A DNA stretch of 64,000 bases from Neobacillus cucumis (lineage in GTDB: Bacteria; Bacillota; Bacilli; Bacillales; Cytobacillaceae): NCBI RefSeq assembly GCF_002860255.1, contig NZ_PGVE01000107.1, positions 109,977 to 173,976 of the forward strand, given 5' to 3'. The stretch's first letter is position 1. Each line of letters begins with the position of its first letter. The notes under the pieces were generated by a model. That model was not told the DNA's origin. It made no database searches and worked only from the letters and a program-made list of their open reading frames with translations. Below, in pieces: positions 8,616-17,385 of this stretch. The position numbers and the translations under genes are program-made.

Positions 8616-10124
8616 CTATTTACGTTTTGCTAAGCGGATTACATTCCAGGATAATTTCGGCAATACAGCTGAAACTAATCCATTGTCGATCACGGCATTA
8701 CCATTTGAATGAGGGGCTACCGGTGTGCCTTTAGCAGAATTGGTTTGTTTTAAGTCATCATTTTCAAGCACGATATGCTCCACAACCTCATAGCCATCAA
8801 AGTTACGAATATCGCAGTCTAGTTCCAAGCCTTCCGTTAAATGGCGGTTTACCGCAAAAATGGTTAACTGTTCATTTTCTTCATTATATACAGCAGTGGA
8901 TTCTAAATAAGGTACATCCGTAAAATCTTTGCTATCGTATTTTGGACTTGAAATAATCGGATTCAGGGAAACGCCCCGTCCAAATACCGATGCGTGCATA
9001 TATGGATAGAAAATGGTCTGCTTCCAGGCTGGACCATTTTCCTCTGTCATAATTGGTGCAATCACATTGATCAATTGGGCAAGACAAGCAATTTTTATGC
9101 GGTTAGCATGCTTTAATAACGTGATCAGCATACATCCAACCAATAGGGCATCCTCAAAATTATAATGATCTTCCAGTTGCGGAGGTGCAATGCTCCAAGG
9201 CTCAATTTTCTTATCCGCATCATTACTGTGGTACCAAACATTCCATTCATCAAACGAAAGATTGATATTCTTCTTTCCTCGTTTTTTAGCTTTAATGTAG
9301 TCGGCAATGGATATGACTGAACGGATAAAGTCATCCATTTCAAGAGTCATCGCCAAATAGTTGGAGATGTCATTATCACGATTGCCATAATATTGGTGAA
9401 GCGAAATAAATTCAACATGATCATAGGTATGCTCCAAAACGGTTGCTTCCCAATCTGCAAAGGTCGGCATGCCTCGGCCGGAGCTTCCGCAGGCAACAAG
9501 TTCAATTGTTGGGTCAACCCATTTCATGACCTTGGCTGCTTCCGCAGCAATTCTCCCATATTCTTCAGCCGTTTTAGAGCCGATTTGCCAAGGACCATCC
9601 ATTTCATTTCCCAAGCACCATGTTTTAATTTTGTGCGGATCGTTATACCCGTGTGAAATCCGTAAGTCACTATAATAAGAACCGCCCGGATGGTTGCAAT
9701 ATTCTACCAGGTTTCTTGCAGCATCAATCCCGCGTGTTCCTAAGTTAACGGCCATGTTTACATCCGCATTTACCAACTTTGCCCATTTCATTAACTCATT
9801 TGTACCAATTTCATTGGTTTCAGTAGTGCGCCAAGCTAAATCAAGCCTGCGTGGGCGGTTTTCTACTGGTCCTACACCATCCTCCCAGTTGTAACCAGAA
9901 ACAAAGTTTCCACCTGGATAACGAATGATAGGAACCTGAAGCTCTTTTACCATTTCCATCACATCTTGACGGAAACCATTTTCATCTGCCTGCGGATGAC
10001 CGGGCTGATAGATTCCCCCATAGACTGCACGTCCCAGATGTTCGATAAAAGAACCGAAGATACGATTATCAATCTCAGAAACTTTAAAATCCTTTTCAAG
10101 AATCATTTTTGCCTTTTGTGCCAT
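8616..10124 (-). CDS. abfA: GH51 alpha-L-arabinofuranosidase, cytoplasmic
   Basis: 502 residues from the ATG at 10124 (AGAGG 9 bases upstream; an ATG 9 bases earlier overlaps that ribosome site). Very close to the remembered Geobacillus AbfA along its whole length. Catalytic acid/base Glu in CLGNEMDGPW (about residue 173) and nucleophile Glu in LSFDEWNVWY (about 293); the N-terminal RIFGSFIEHLGRAVYGGIY block and C-terminal LPKLSWNVIRL are family signatures. It removes arabinose side chains from imported arabinoxylo-oligosaccharides. No signal peptide. Follows the GH43 gene by 105 bases with no terminator between, so they are likely co-transcribed. Confidence 0.96.
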   Translation of the reverse strand: MAQKAKMILEKDFKVSEIDNRIFGSFIEHLGRAVYGGIYQPGHPQADENGFRQDVMEMVKELQVPIIRYPGGNFVSGYNWEDGVGPVENRPRRLDLAWRTTETNEIGTNELMKWAKLVNADVNMAVNLGTRGIDAARNLVEYCNHPGGSYYSDLRISHGYNDPHKIKTWCLGNEMDGPWQIGSKTAEEYGRIAAEAAKVMKWVDPTIELVACGSSGRGMPTFADWEATVLEHTYDHVEFISLHQYYGNRDNDISNYLAMTLEMDDFIRSVISIADYIKAKKRGKKNINLSFDEWNVWYHSNDADKKIEPWSIAPPQLEDHYNFEDALLVGCMLITLLKHANRIKIACLAQLINVIAPIMTEENGPAWKQTIFYPYMHASVFGRGVSLNPIISSPKYDSKDFTDVPYLESTAVYNEENEQLTIFAVNRHLTEGLELDCDIRNFDGYEVVEHIVLENDDLKQTNSAKGTPVAPHSNGNAVIDNGLVSAVLPKLSWNVIRLAKRK

Positions 10125-10229
10125 ATTTTCCATCCTCTCATTAGTAAGTTAATTAGTTTATACTTTAATGAATTCAGTATTTAATCCCTTTTTATCCACA
10201 ATTTTTAGGGCTGCTACTCCTAAGTATAT

Positions 10230-11642
10230 TTATTCCAAAGTAAAAGAAGCGAGACTTGCGTTACCGATCCCCTTATAAGTAAAATACAATGACTGTATGC
10301 CGTCCGGAATGGTAATATCAGCGGAATATTCTGTCCATACGTTCGTAAACTCAACCGGTATTTTTCCAAGGGCCGGCCCGTTCCATGATGTTTTGACTTC
10401 AAAAGCCCCTTGGGCATACCCGCGCACCTTGATTTTGACTTTTCGAATATTGTCGCATTGGAAATATTTAAAACCTGCTGTAGCAGTATCCCTCATATTC
10501 GCAATGTATCCGATTTCTTCCTCCCCATCTTTACCATCCTGTGTAATCTTCGGGAATCGTCCGTCCATCCATGCCCCGAGAGAACCCGAATACAATTCCT
10601 CATCCTTACAGAATAGATTGCAAGCCACATAAGCTGGATATTCCCCGCTTCCCACTAGTGGGCCTCCATTTGGCCCGCAGGATGTCATCTCAACTTGGGA
10701 TATTGTGCCATCCTCCCTAACCTCAATCGGTTCAATACAGCCCTGTCGGCTGTAAACTGTTCCGTTGGTATGCCTGTGATAAAAGATGTACCATTTCCCA
10801 TTCATTTCAACCATGCTGCCATGATTATTGTGACCATAATACATAGGCTTGTCCGCTGGTTTGTAAGTATCAATATGAAGATCGGCATTGCTTACGATGA
10901 CTCCCTGGTAGACAAAGCCTTCTGTCGGATGTTTGCTAGTCGCATAGCAAAGCTCATGCATGACGATAGAGGAGTAAATAAGATAATAAGTATCGCCTTT
11001 TTTCCTTATGGATGGCGCTTCAAAAAACTCATGTCCTTCGTACCCGCTGCCTTTACTGTAGGGCTCACTTGGTGCAATAAAAACTGGTTCTTCCATAATG
11101 GTAAGCATATCCGGACCAATGACCGTCGCCATAGCACCTTTTCTTGATTTGTCACCTGCTGTACAAAAGCCAGTGTACAAATAGGTTGTGTCGCCTTCGG
11201 TCAAGACCCCTGGGTCGAATTGAGGCTGGTCGCCCTCTCTTTCCCCCAAGCGTGTTCCATCTGAATAATGCACATAACCGTAAAATTCGTAACGGCCCGC
11301 CGGCGAATCACATACGGCTACCGACACAACGGGGACTTTGTCAAGCACATAATAGAGATAATACCGACCATCTGGACCCACTGTGACATCCGGTGCATAA
11401 AGACACATTCTGCCATCAGGATTGAGTGGATCATCTGTTTTTTTGTAAATGACGCCTTCATTCCGCCAATCACCTAAATTATCCACGGGTGCCGACCAGC
11501 ACACATAATCGTTTATACAAAAGACATGCCCGTTAAAGCGATCATGAGAGCCATACACATAAACTCGATCATTAAAAACATATGGTTCTCCATCAGGAAT
11601 ATATTCCCACGATGGAAGATACGGATTGAATCCTTGCTTCAT
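10230..11642 (-). CDS. GH43 arabinofuranosidase/beta-xylosidase with C-terminal CBM6-like domain
   Basis: 470 residues from the ATG at 11642 (AAGGAG at 9 bases); a GTG two codons upstream is too close to the ribosome site. N-terminal five-bladed propeller of GH43 with the three acidic residues in PYVFNDRVYVYGSHD (base Asp), YAPDVTVGPDG (pKa-modulating Asp) and EGHEFFEAPS (acid Glu). Residues about 340-470 form a beta-sandwich of CBM6 type (FEVKTSWNGPALGKIPVEF). No signal peptide, so it acts on imported oligosaccharides. Xylosidase and arabinofuranosidase activities cannot be separated by sequence alone. It begins just after the terminator of the transporter operon. Confidence 0.9.
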   Translation of the reverse strand: MKQGFNPYLPSWEYIPDGEPYVFNDRVYVYGSHDRFNGHVFCINDYVCWSAPVDNLGDWRNEGVIYKKTDDPLNPDGRMCLYAPDVTVGPDGRYYLYYVLDKVPVVSVAVCDSPAGRYEFYGYVHYSDGTRLGEREGDQPQFDPGVLTEGDTTYLYTGFCTAGDKSRKGAMATVIGPDMLTIMEEPVFIAPSEPYSKGSGYEGHEFFEAPSIRKKGDTYYLIYSSIVMHELCYATSKHPTEGFVYQGVIVSNADLHIDTYKPADKPMYYGHNNHGSMVEMNGKWYIFYHRHTNGTVYSRQGCIEPIEVREDGTISQVEMTSCGPNGGPLVGSGEYPAYVACNLFCKDEELYSGSLGAWMDGRFPKITQDGKDGEEEIGYIANMRDTATAGFKYFQCDNIRKVKIKVRGYAQGAFEVKTSWNGPALGKIPVEFTNVWTEYSADITIPDGIQSLYFTYKGIGNASLASFTLE

Positions 11643-11682
11643 TGTCACTCACTCCTTGTATCCTAATAATTTAGATGCTCAA

Positions 11683-11711
11683 TAAAAAAGGGACATATTG
11701 TCCCATTTTTT
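11683..11711 (-). terminator. Terminator after the xylo-oligosaccharide permease genes
   Basis: GGGACA and TGTCCC arms (690-695 and 699-704 in the 11 kb line) flanked by A and T runs, giving on the minus strand a stem followed by TTTTTTATT. It lies just after the YtcP-type permease stop codon at 11719. Confidence 0.75.
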
Positions 11712-11718
11712 TAAAGAA

Positions 11719-12648
11719 TCATCCCTTTACTCCACCTAAAGTTAAGCCTTTTACAAAATACTTTTGCAAGAATGGATACACCATAATAATTGGTAAACTT
11801 GCTATTATAGTCATGGTTGCCCTTATGGAAGTAGGAGTTACTGTGTTTGCATTTGAATTACTGCTAGCAAATGCATCTGCCGCAGTCTTGCCTGACATAG
11901 AAGCATTTGAATTCTGTAAAATTCTCATAAGCTCATATTGCAAGGTACTTAGTTCAGGAGTGGAAGAATTGTACAAGAACACATCAAACCAAGAATTCCA
12001 TTGACCAACAGCGACAAACAATGAAACCGTTGCCAATACCGGAAGCGATAATGGTAAGACAATTTTTAAAAATGTAGTAAAATCCCCTGCTCCATCGATT
12101 TTTGCCGATTCAAATAAACTCTCCGGGATGCCTTCAATGAAGGAACGAATAACAATAAGATTAAATACGCCGATAATCCCAGGGATAATATATACCCAAA
12201 AACTATCCAATAAATTAAGTTCTTTGATAAGCAAGTAATTTGGAATTAGTCCGCCATTAAAATACATGGTGAGAACAAATGCAATTGTCACAAATTTTTT
12301 AAAGACAAAATCCTTTCGACTAATGGTATAAGCTACCATTGCTGTGCCAAGTACGGATGTCAATGTTCCGATTAGTGTTCTTAAAACCGAAATCATAAAC
12401 GCGTGAAAAATACTAGCTTCTCCGAATACATATTTATAATTTGACCAGGTAAATTCTCTCGGCCAAAGAAAAATACCACCCTTTATGGAATCATTCGCAT
12501 CGTTCAAGGATACAGCCATCTGGTTAATAAAAGGATATAACATCACGATACAAAGGAAGATCATAAAGGTATAATTAAAAATATCAAAAATATAGTCGCC
12601 TGCACCTGTATGACTCCTGGTTGCTTTGAAAAATCGTTTTTTTTCCAT
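11719..12648 (-). CDS. Carbohydrate ABC permease, YtcP/LplC type
   Basis: 309 residues, six predicted membrane segments, with the EAA-loop SLFESAKIDGAGDFTTFLKIVLPLSLP (residues about 195-221, shown in part) that contacts the ATPase. ATG at 12648 behind AGGAGGGG. Pairs with the LplB-type permease 11 bases upstream and the binding protein before it. The order regulator-kinase-binding protein-permease-permease matches the Geobacillus xynDCEFG system for xylo-oligosaccharide import. No ATPase gene is present; a shared MsmX-like ATPase elsewhere would be needed. Confidence 0.92.
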   Translation of the reverse strand: MEKKRFFKATRSHTGAGDYIFDIFNYTFMIFLCIVMLYPFINQMAVSLNDANDSIKGGIFLWPREFTWSNYKYVFGEASIFHAFMISVLRTLIGTLTSVLGTAMVAYTISRKDFVFKKFVTIAFVLTMYFNGGLIPNYLLIKELNLLDSFWVYIIPGIIGVFNLIVIRSFIEGIPESLFESAKIDGAGDFTTFLKIVLPLSLPVLATVSLFVAVGQWNSWFDVFLYNSSTPELSTLQYELMRILQNSNASMSGKTAADAFASSNSNANTVTPTSIRATMTIIASLPIIMVYPFLQKYFVKGLTLGGVKG

Positions 12649-12659
12649 AAAATCCCCTC

Positions 12660-13640
12660 CTAGAAAAGCCTTGGCTGGTCAAACTTTTTAGCAATACTGT
12701 TTGCTGTAAATAAAAAGATGAAACTTACGACTGTCTTAAAAATTCCTGCAGCGGTGGCAAGTGAAAAATTACCTAGAGAAATACCGTACTTTAAAACATA
12801 AATATCAAGGTTTTCAGAGTAGTCGAGGTTTAATGGATTCCCGAGTAAATATTGGGCTTCAAAACCAGATTCTAAAATATACCCCAAATTCATAATAAGT
12901 AAAATGATAATCGTTGGTTTTAAAGATGGGAGCGTGATATATTTGATTCTCTGCAATCTAGTGGCACCATCAATATCTGCTGCCTCATATTGCTCTGGGT
13001 CAATCATCGTAATAGCTGCCAAATAGATAATGGTGTTCCAGCCGACGTTTTTCCATACATCAGAAGCACCTAGAATTCCCCAAAACCATTTCTCTTTCCC
13101 CAGCCATAGAATGGGCTTATCGATAATCCCTAATTTCAGCAATACAATATTTACAATCCCATTATCGAGTGAAAGTCCATAAGAAATAATACTTGCCGCA
13201 ACAACCCATGAAATAAAATGTGGCATATAGCTGATGGTTTGGACAACTTTTTTGAACTTTACAGCTTTTAGTTCGTTTAAAAGAAGTGCTAATCCAATAG
13301 CTGTAACAAAACCCAATACCAAGTTAATGGTGCTCATCCCTAAAGTATTACGAAGCACCCGGTAAAAGTTCGGGTCAGCAAATAAAAATTTAAAATGTTC
13401 GAATCCTACCCACTCTTGATCTAACATACTTTTTGCGGGTTTAAAGTCCTGAAAGGCAATGGACCAGCCCCATAATGGAATATATTTAAAAACAAATAAC
13501 CAAATTAAAAAGGGAAAACTCATTGCAATGAGTGCTTTTTGTGTCATTACTTTTTTCAGAAATTTCCCTTTGACTTTTTCCGATTGAACCGATACGGAAG
13601 AATCAACTACATTCTTTGTTGTTTCAGTCTGAACCTGCAT
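12660..13640 (-). CDS. Carbohydrate ABC permease, LplB/YteP type
   Basis: 326 residues from the ATG at 13640, which follows AGGAGGGG at 5 bases; the frame continues upstream to 13676 but without a ribosome site. Six membrane segments, LplB hallmark WGWSIAFQDFKP near the N-terminus, and the EAA loop EQYEAADIDGATRLQRIKYI (about residues 215-235). Forms the transmembrane channel with the downstream permease. Confidence 0.92.
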   Translation of the reverse strand: MQVQTETTKNVVDSSVSVQSEKVKGKFLKKVMTQKALIAMSFPFLIWLFVFKYIPLWGWSIAFQDFKPAKSMLDQEWVGFEHFKFLFADPNFYRVLRNTLGMSTINLVLGFVTAIGLALLLNELKAVKFKKVVQTISYMPHFISWVVAASIISYGLSLDNGIVNIVLLKLGIIDKPILWLGKEKWFWGILGASDVWKNVGWNTIIYLAAITMIDPEQYEAADIDGATRLQRIKYITLPSLKPTIIILLIMNLGYILESGFEAQYLLGNPLNLDYSENLDIYVLKYGISLGNFSLATAAGIFKTVVSFIFLFTANSIAKKFDQPRLF

Positions 13641-13760
13641 TTTTACCCCTCCTCTATAAAAAACACATACATACAAAACTCAATCATCATAAGCCACACC
13701 TTAGATACTCATACTCACCAAACCAAGTTGAGGATTATAATCTCGAAGATAAAACATTGT

Positions 13761-13804
13761 AAAAAACAGGAAGCCGATAAGCCAATTTGGCAATATCGGC
13801 CTCC
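13761..13804 (-). terminator. Attenuator hairpin between binding-protein and permease genes
   Basis: Minus-strand inverted repeat: outer GGAGGCCGATA/TATCGGCTTCC and inner GCCAA/TTGGC, followed by TGTTTTTT (13761-13769). It starts 24 bases after the binding-protein stop. It has full intrinsic-terminator form but precedes genes that must be expressed, so partial readthrough giving excess binding protein is the natural reading. Confidence 0.75.
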
Positions 13805-13828
13805 GTTACGCAAGTTAGTTATTTTAAA

Positions 13829-15502
13829 TTACTTGTTAGACTCAGACATTTCAATCAGCTTTTTAACTTCCTTGGTCATTTTCTTTTCATATGGTTTTAC
13901 ATCGAGAGCATTGTACTGTTTTACATACTCATTCCAAACAGAATCAAATTGAGAAGGAGAGGCTAAAACTAACTTAGGGAAATATTTCTTTTCCAAATCA
14001 GTTTGTCGTTGAGTGAAGATTTGCTCCTTAGAACCTTCTTCTAACTGGATACCCCATGCCGGATACCAAGGACGGTTATCTGGCTTAGCAAATAAATCAG
14101 AGAAAACTTTAACTCCATATGCATTAAGCAGTTTCTTGTCGCCTTCATCATAGGACAATTGCGCTACTTCAACTTGTCTTCTAGGTTCATATGCATTTCC
14201 GTCAGAGAATAATCCATTTCCACGAGGCCAGCCCCATTCATAGATCTTAGAACCGAAATCTTCCCTAAACTTATCATCAGCTGTTTTGGTGATTTGTTCT
14301 TGGGTACGAACAAAACGACCTTTATCATTCACATCATATGTTTGGCCTTTAATTCCCCACAAAATCAGCTTTTGGTTTTCTTCTGTAAGCATATTGTCCA
14401 AATATTTAATAATTCTTACTGGATCTTTTGCACTTACTGTGATACCTATACCGCGGTTACTTACAAAGTTAGGCGGATCCAAATATTGATCTTTTGTATC
14501 TTTATCAAATACAATTGGTAAAGCCATATAACGCTTATCATCTACACCGGCATTTTTCAAATTCGTTTCTGCCTGTCCAATTTGCCATCCGTAATCAAAG
14601 AATCCAAGTACACGTCCTGAGGTTAATTTAGCAAGATATTCATCATAGTTGGCAACAAACGATTCTTTATCGAATAAACCCTTGCTGTTAATTTCATTTA
14701 ATTTCTGTAAATAACGCTTAGTATCTTCATTATTTCCGTAAACTTTTGCTTCATGAGTTTTCATATCAACCTGAACGCCGCCATCATTCGGATACCCGGC
14801 CAAGTGATTTGATGCATTTGATAATGCGAAGAATCTCCAATCATAAGTTAAAGCTGTAAATCCAATTGTTGATTTGCCATCTACTTTTGGATGCTTCTTT
14901 TGATACTGTTCAATTAAGTTGAAATATTCATCAAGTGTTTTAATTTTCGGATAGCCTGCATCTTTTAAGACAGCACGCTGAACCCAAAATGCGCCTTGGT
15001 CAATATTAGGATTTGGCAGATATCCTTGATACGCTTCCATAGGAAGAAAATAAATATGTCCATCTTTATCTTTCATTTTATTCATATATGGGCCATATAG
15101 CCTTTTTATATTCGGAGCATACTTATCGATCAAATCAGCAAGATCAATAAATGCACCTGCATCTAATATTTTTGGCAATGCCGCATCTGGAACTAAAAGA
15201 TCAGGATATTTGCCGCTTGCAATCATGGTCCCGATTTTTGTGTTAATATCACCGACAGCGTATTCTACTTTAAAGTTAACGCCAGTTTGTTTTTCCAGTT
15301 CTTTCCCTATAACGGTTTCGTTCGTATTTCTGTCCTTACCTGCCTGAGCGGCATTATAATACGTGAATGTGGCCGGTTTTAAATCTCCCTTACTTCCGGA
15401 TTCGCTTGGCTTTCCGCTGGCACCTTGATCTTTTGAGCAGCCGACTACCGCGAGTATCAGCATGACCAAGGTGAGTACTGCTACAAATTTTTTCCTTAAC
15501 AT
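13829..15502 (-). CDS. Xylo-oligosaccharide-binding lipoprotein, LplA type
   Basis: 557 residues, the long class of solute-binding proteins that goes with LplB/YtcP permeases. Signal peptide MLRKKFVAVLTLVMLILAVV with lipobox VVGC (Cys22). Mature part contains ATFTYYNAAQAG and the LDKYAPNIKRLYGPYM segment typical of LplA-like proteins. It should bind aldouronic or arabinoxylo-oligosaccharides and corresponds to Geobacillus XynE (by context). A TATAAT -10 lacking a good -35 and a cre-like box precede it, consistent with activation by the neighbouring regulator and glucose repression. Confidence 0.92.
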   Translation of the reverse strand: MLRKKFVAVLTLVMLILAVVGCSKDQGASGKPSESGSKGDLKPATFTYYNAAQAGKDRNTNETVIGKELEKQTGVNFKVEYAVGDINTKIGTMIASGKYPDLLVPDAALPKILDAGAFIDLADLIDKYAPNIKRLYGPYMNKMKDKDGHIYFLPMEAYQGYLPNPNIDQGAFWVQRAVLKDAGYPKIKTLDEYFNLIEQYQKKHPKVDGKSTIGFTALTYDWRFFALSNASNHLAGYPNDGGVQVDMKTHEAKVYGNNEDTKRYLQKLNEINSKGLFDKESFVANYDEYLAKLTSGRVLGFFDYGWQIGQAETNLKNAGVDDKRYMALPIVFDKDTKDQYLDPPNFVSNRGIGITVSAKDPVRIIKYLDNMLTEENQKLILWGIKGQTYDVNDKGRFVRTQEQITKTADDKFREDFGSKIYEWGWPRGNGLFSDGNAYEPRRQVEVAQLSYDEGDKKLLNAYGVKVFSDLFAKPDNRPWYPAWGIQLEEGSKEQIFTQRQTDLEKKYFPKLVLASPSQFDSVWNEYVKQYNALDVKPYEKKMTKEVKKLIEMSESNK

Positions 15503-15535
15503 TTTCTAACCCCCCCATTTATTTGGTACATCCTT

Positions 15536-15558
15536 ATTATATTTTGAAAGGGTTTACA
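15536..15558 (-). promoter_or_regulatory. Activator-dependent promoter with cre box for the transporter operon
   Basis: Minus-strand TATAAT at 15536-15541, but the sequence 17 bases upstream (GGTCGA) is no -35 box. This fits a promoter that needs the adjacent AraC-type regulator. A cre-like box (plus-strand TGAAAGGGTTTACA, 15545-15558, 13 of 14 matches) abuts the -10, where CcpA would block RNA polymerase. Confidence 0.55.
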
Positions 15559-15582
15559 TCGACCATTTAAAAACTAAAGGTA

Positions 15583-17385
15583 TTACTTAGGAAAGTATAG
15601 ATGGTTTTCTAAAACTTTAGTTTTTTTTATTTGTCTAGGTTGATTCGGAATCTTTATGATAATAACTGTTCCTTCCCCTTCTTTACTATCCAGTTGGAAG
15701 TGAAATTGGTCCTGATAATAAAGCTTTAATCGATAATACACATTCTTGATTCCAACGCTTTTTCCCATATCATTTTCATTTTCGAGTTCATGAATCAATT
15801 GTTGCTTTTGGGATTCCGACATCCCCGCACCATTATCCCAGACTTTACAGATTAACTGATTACCATCAAAAGAAATATGAACCTCAATTTTGCCATTTTC
15901 CTTCAACGGCTCAATTCCATGAATACTGGCATTTTCGATAAATGGCTGCAGTGCCATGTTTGGTATGATACATTCTTCCGCATTGCGATCGACATGAATC
16001 TCATAATCTAGCTTATCCCCAAATCGGTATTTTTGGATTTCCAAAAAACTGATGATAAGGTTTATTTCTTCTCGGACCGTTACCATATCTTTCCCCCATG
16101 TCAGGGAATTGCGAAACATTTTCGCCATATTATGAATAATCTTGGCTGTCTCGATCTCCTCCTTCATTAAACTTCTCATGCGAATGGTTTCCAGAGCATT
16201 AAATAGGAAATGAGGGTTAATTTGGCTCTGAAGGGCACTAAGCTGAGCACGATTCCGTTTTATCTCCATCTCTTGTTTTTGGATATTGGCCATGAATACA
16301 TCCTGGATCAATTCCTTAATTTTTCCGGTCATCCGATTAAATTCGCTTGTTAAGATCCCAATTTCATCCTCATATCCCGGATCCGGAATCTTTTCGAAGT
16401 TTTGGTCGCCCATCTTTTTTACATGCCTCAAAATGCGCCGAAGTCGTCTTAAAAAGGATCGGTTGATTAAGATAATGATGATAGTAGGTAATAAGATATT
16501 GATACAGGCTAAATAAATAATGAAGCGTCCTGACTTATACACCGTTTTAATCATCGTTTTTTCAGAGATTGTTCCGACCACTTTCCAGTTTTGGGGATAC
16601 GTATTTTCCAAGTAAGCAGTGGTTAGCGTAACGGTTTCCTTTTTCCTTGCAATATCCTTGATATAAATTTTTTTCTTGCCAAAGTCTATTCCTTTATTTG
16701 TTGTGTACTCAATTTGCCCCTTATCATTTAATAGATAGACATTCCCTTTAAAGGTAATATTATTAAAAATGTTTTCAATTATGGATGGTTTGATATCTAT
16801 TTTTACTATTTTTTGTTTGTAGTTAAAATTAAAATAATCCAGCTTTCTGATCACACTAAACGTTTTCGTCTGGTCATCCAGTGTTGATTGCAATACAATT
16901 GGTGTGGCATTTTTCTCCTCCTTGATTTGCTTATACCAATCCAAATTTTTAATGTCATGTATGGGATAAACTCCCCCTGAATAGATCATTGTGGGGTTAT
17001 CGGTATAAAAACGAATCGAGTGAATGGACGGATTAATCGGACTTGACTGATATAATGTTCTTAAATAGGTCTCATAGTTTTCAACGTAATCAATATCCGA
17101 TGGATAATTTTTCTCCAGGAAATGATTAATATTTGCATTCGTGTAGAAGGAGGATGATATTCCCACAGCGTTGTCGATAATATTCCCCAAATCATGGCTA
17201 ATCTGTTTTAGTGCCAACTCAGAATCGTGCATTTGCTGCTGTTTTACATTGTTAATCGTAACGGTATAAAAAATAATATTGGTTAAAACAATCGGAATAA
17301 GGACTGAAAAAATATACATAATTAATAATTTTTTACTTAAACTCACATTATGAAAACTAAATTTTGCCCATTTCATCGTTATCAC
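15583..17385 (-). CDS. Two-component sensor histidine kinase, YesM/LytS-like type
   Basis: 600 residues. Two membrane segments (about residues 20-42 and 290-310) enclose an extracellular Cache-like sensing domain of about 250 residues; then HAMP (about 310-365), the His_kinase domain with QINPHFLFNALETIR carrying the phospho-accepting His, and a C-terminal ATPase domain (PFIENASIHGI, DNGAGMS). The GTG start at 17385 overlaps the regulator stop codon by 4 bases (GTGA), implying translational coupling. It probably senses extracellular xylo-oligosaccharide, directly or through the binding protein, and phosphorylates the upstream regulator. Corresponds by order to Geobacillus XynD. Confidence 0.93.
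   Translation of the reverse strand: MITMKWAKFSFHNVSLSKKLLIMYIFSVLIPIVLTNIIFYTVTINNVKQQQMHDSELALKQISHDLGNIIDNAVGISSSFYTNANINHFLEKNYPSDIDYVENYETYLRTLYQSSPINPSIHSIRFYTDNPTMIYSGGVYPIHDIKNLDWYKQIKEEKNATPIVLQSTLDDQTKTFSVIRKLDYFNFNYKQKIVKIDIKPSIIENIFNNITFKGNVYLLNDKGQIEYTTNKGIDFGKKKIYIKDIARKKETVTLTTAYLENTYPQNWKVVGTISEKTMIKTVYKSGRFIIYLACINILLPTIIIILINRSFLRRLRRILRHVKKMGDQNFEKIPDPGYEDEIGILTSEFNRMTGKIKELIQDVFMANIQKQEMEIKRNRAQLSALQSQINPHFLFNALETIRMRSLMKEEIETAKIIHNMAKMFRNSLTWGKDMVTVREEINLIISFLEIQKYRFGDKLDYEIHVDRNAEECIIPNMALQPFIENASIHGIEPLKENGKIEVHISFDGNQLICKVWDNGAGMSESQKQQLIHELENENDMGKSVGIKNVYYRLKLYYQDQFHFQLDSKEGEGTVIIIKIPNQPRQIKKTKVLENHLYFPK

Noticed and set aside
10297..11147. Plus-strand open frames of 111 and 150 codons
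   Set aside because: Shadows of the GH43 gene on the opposite strand.
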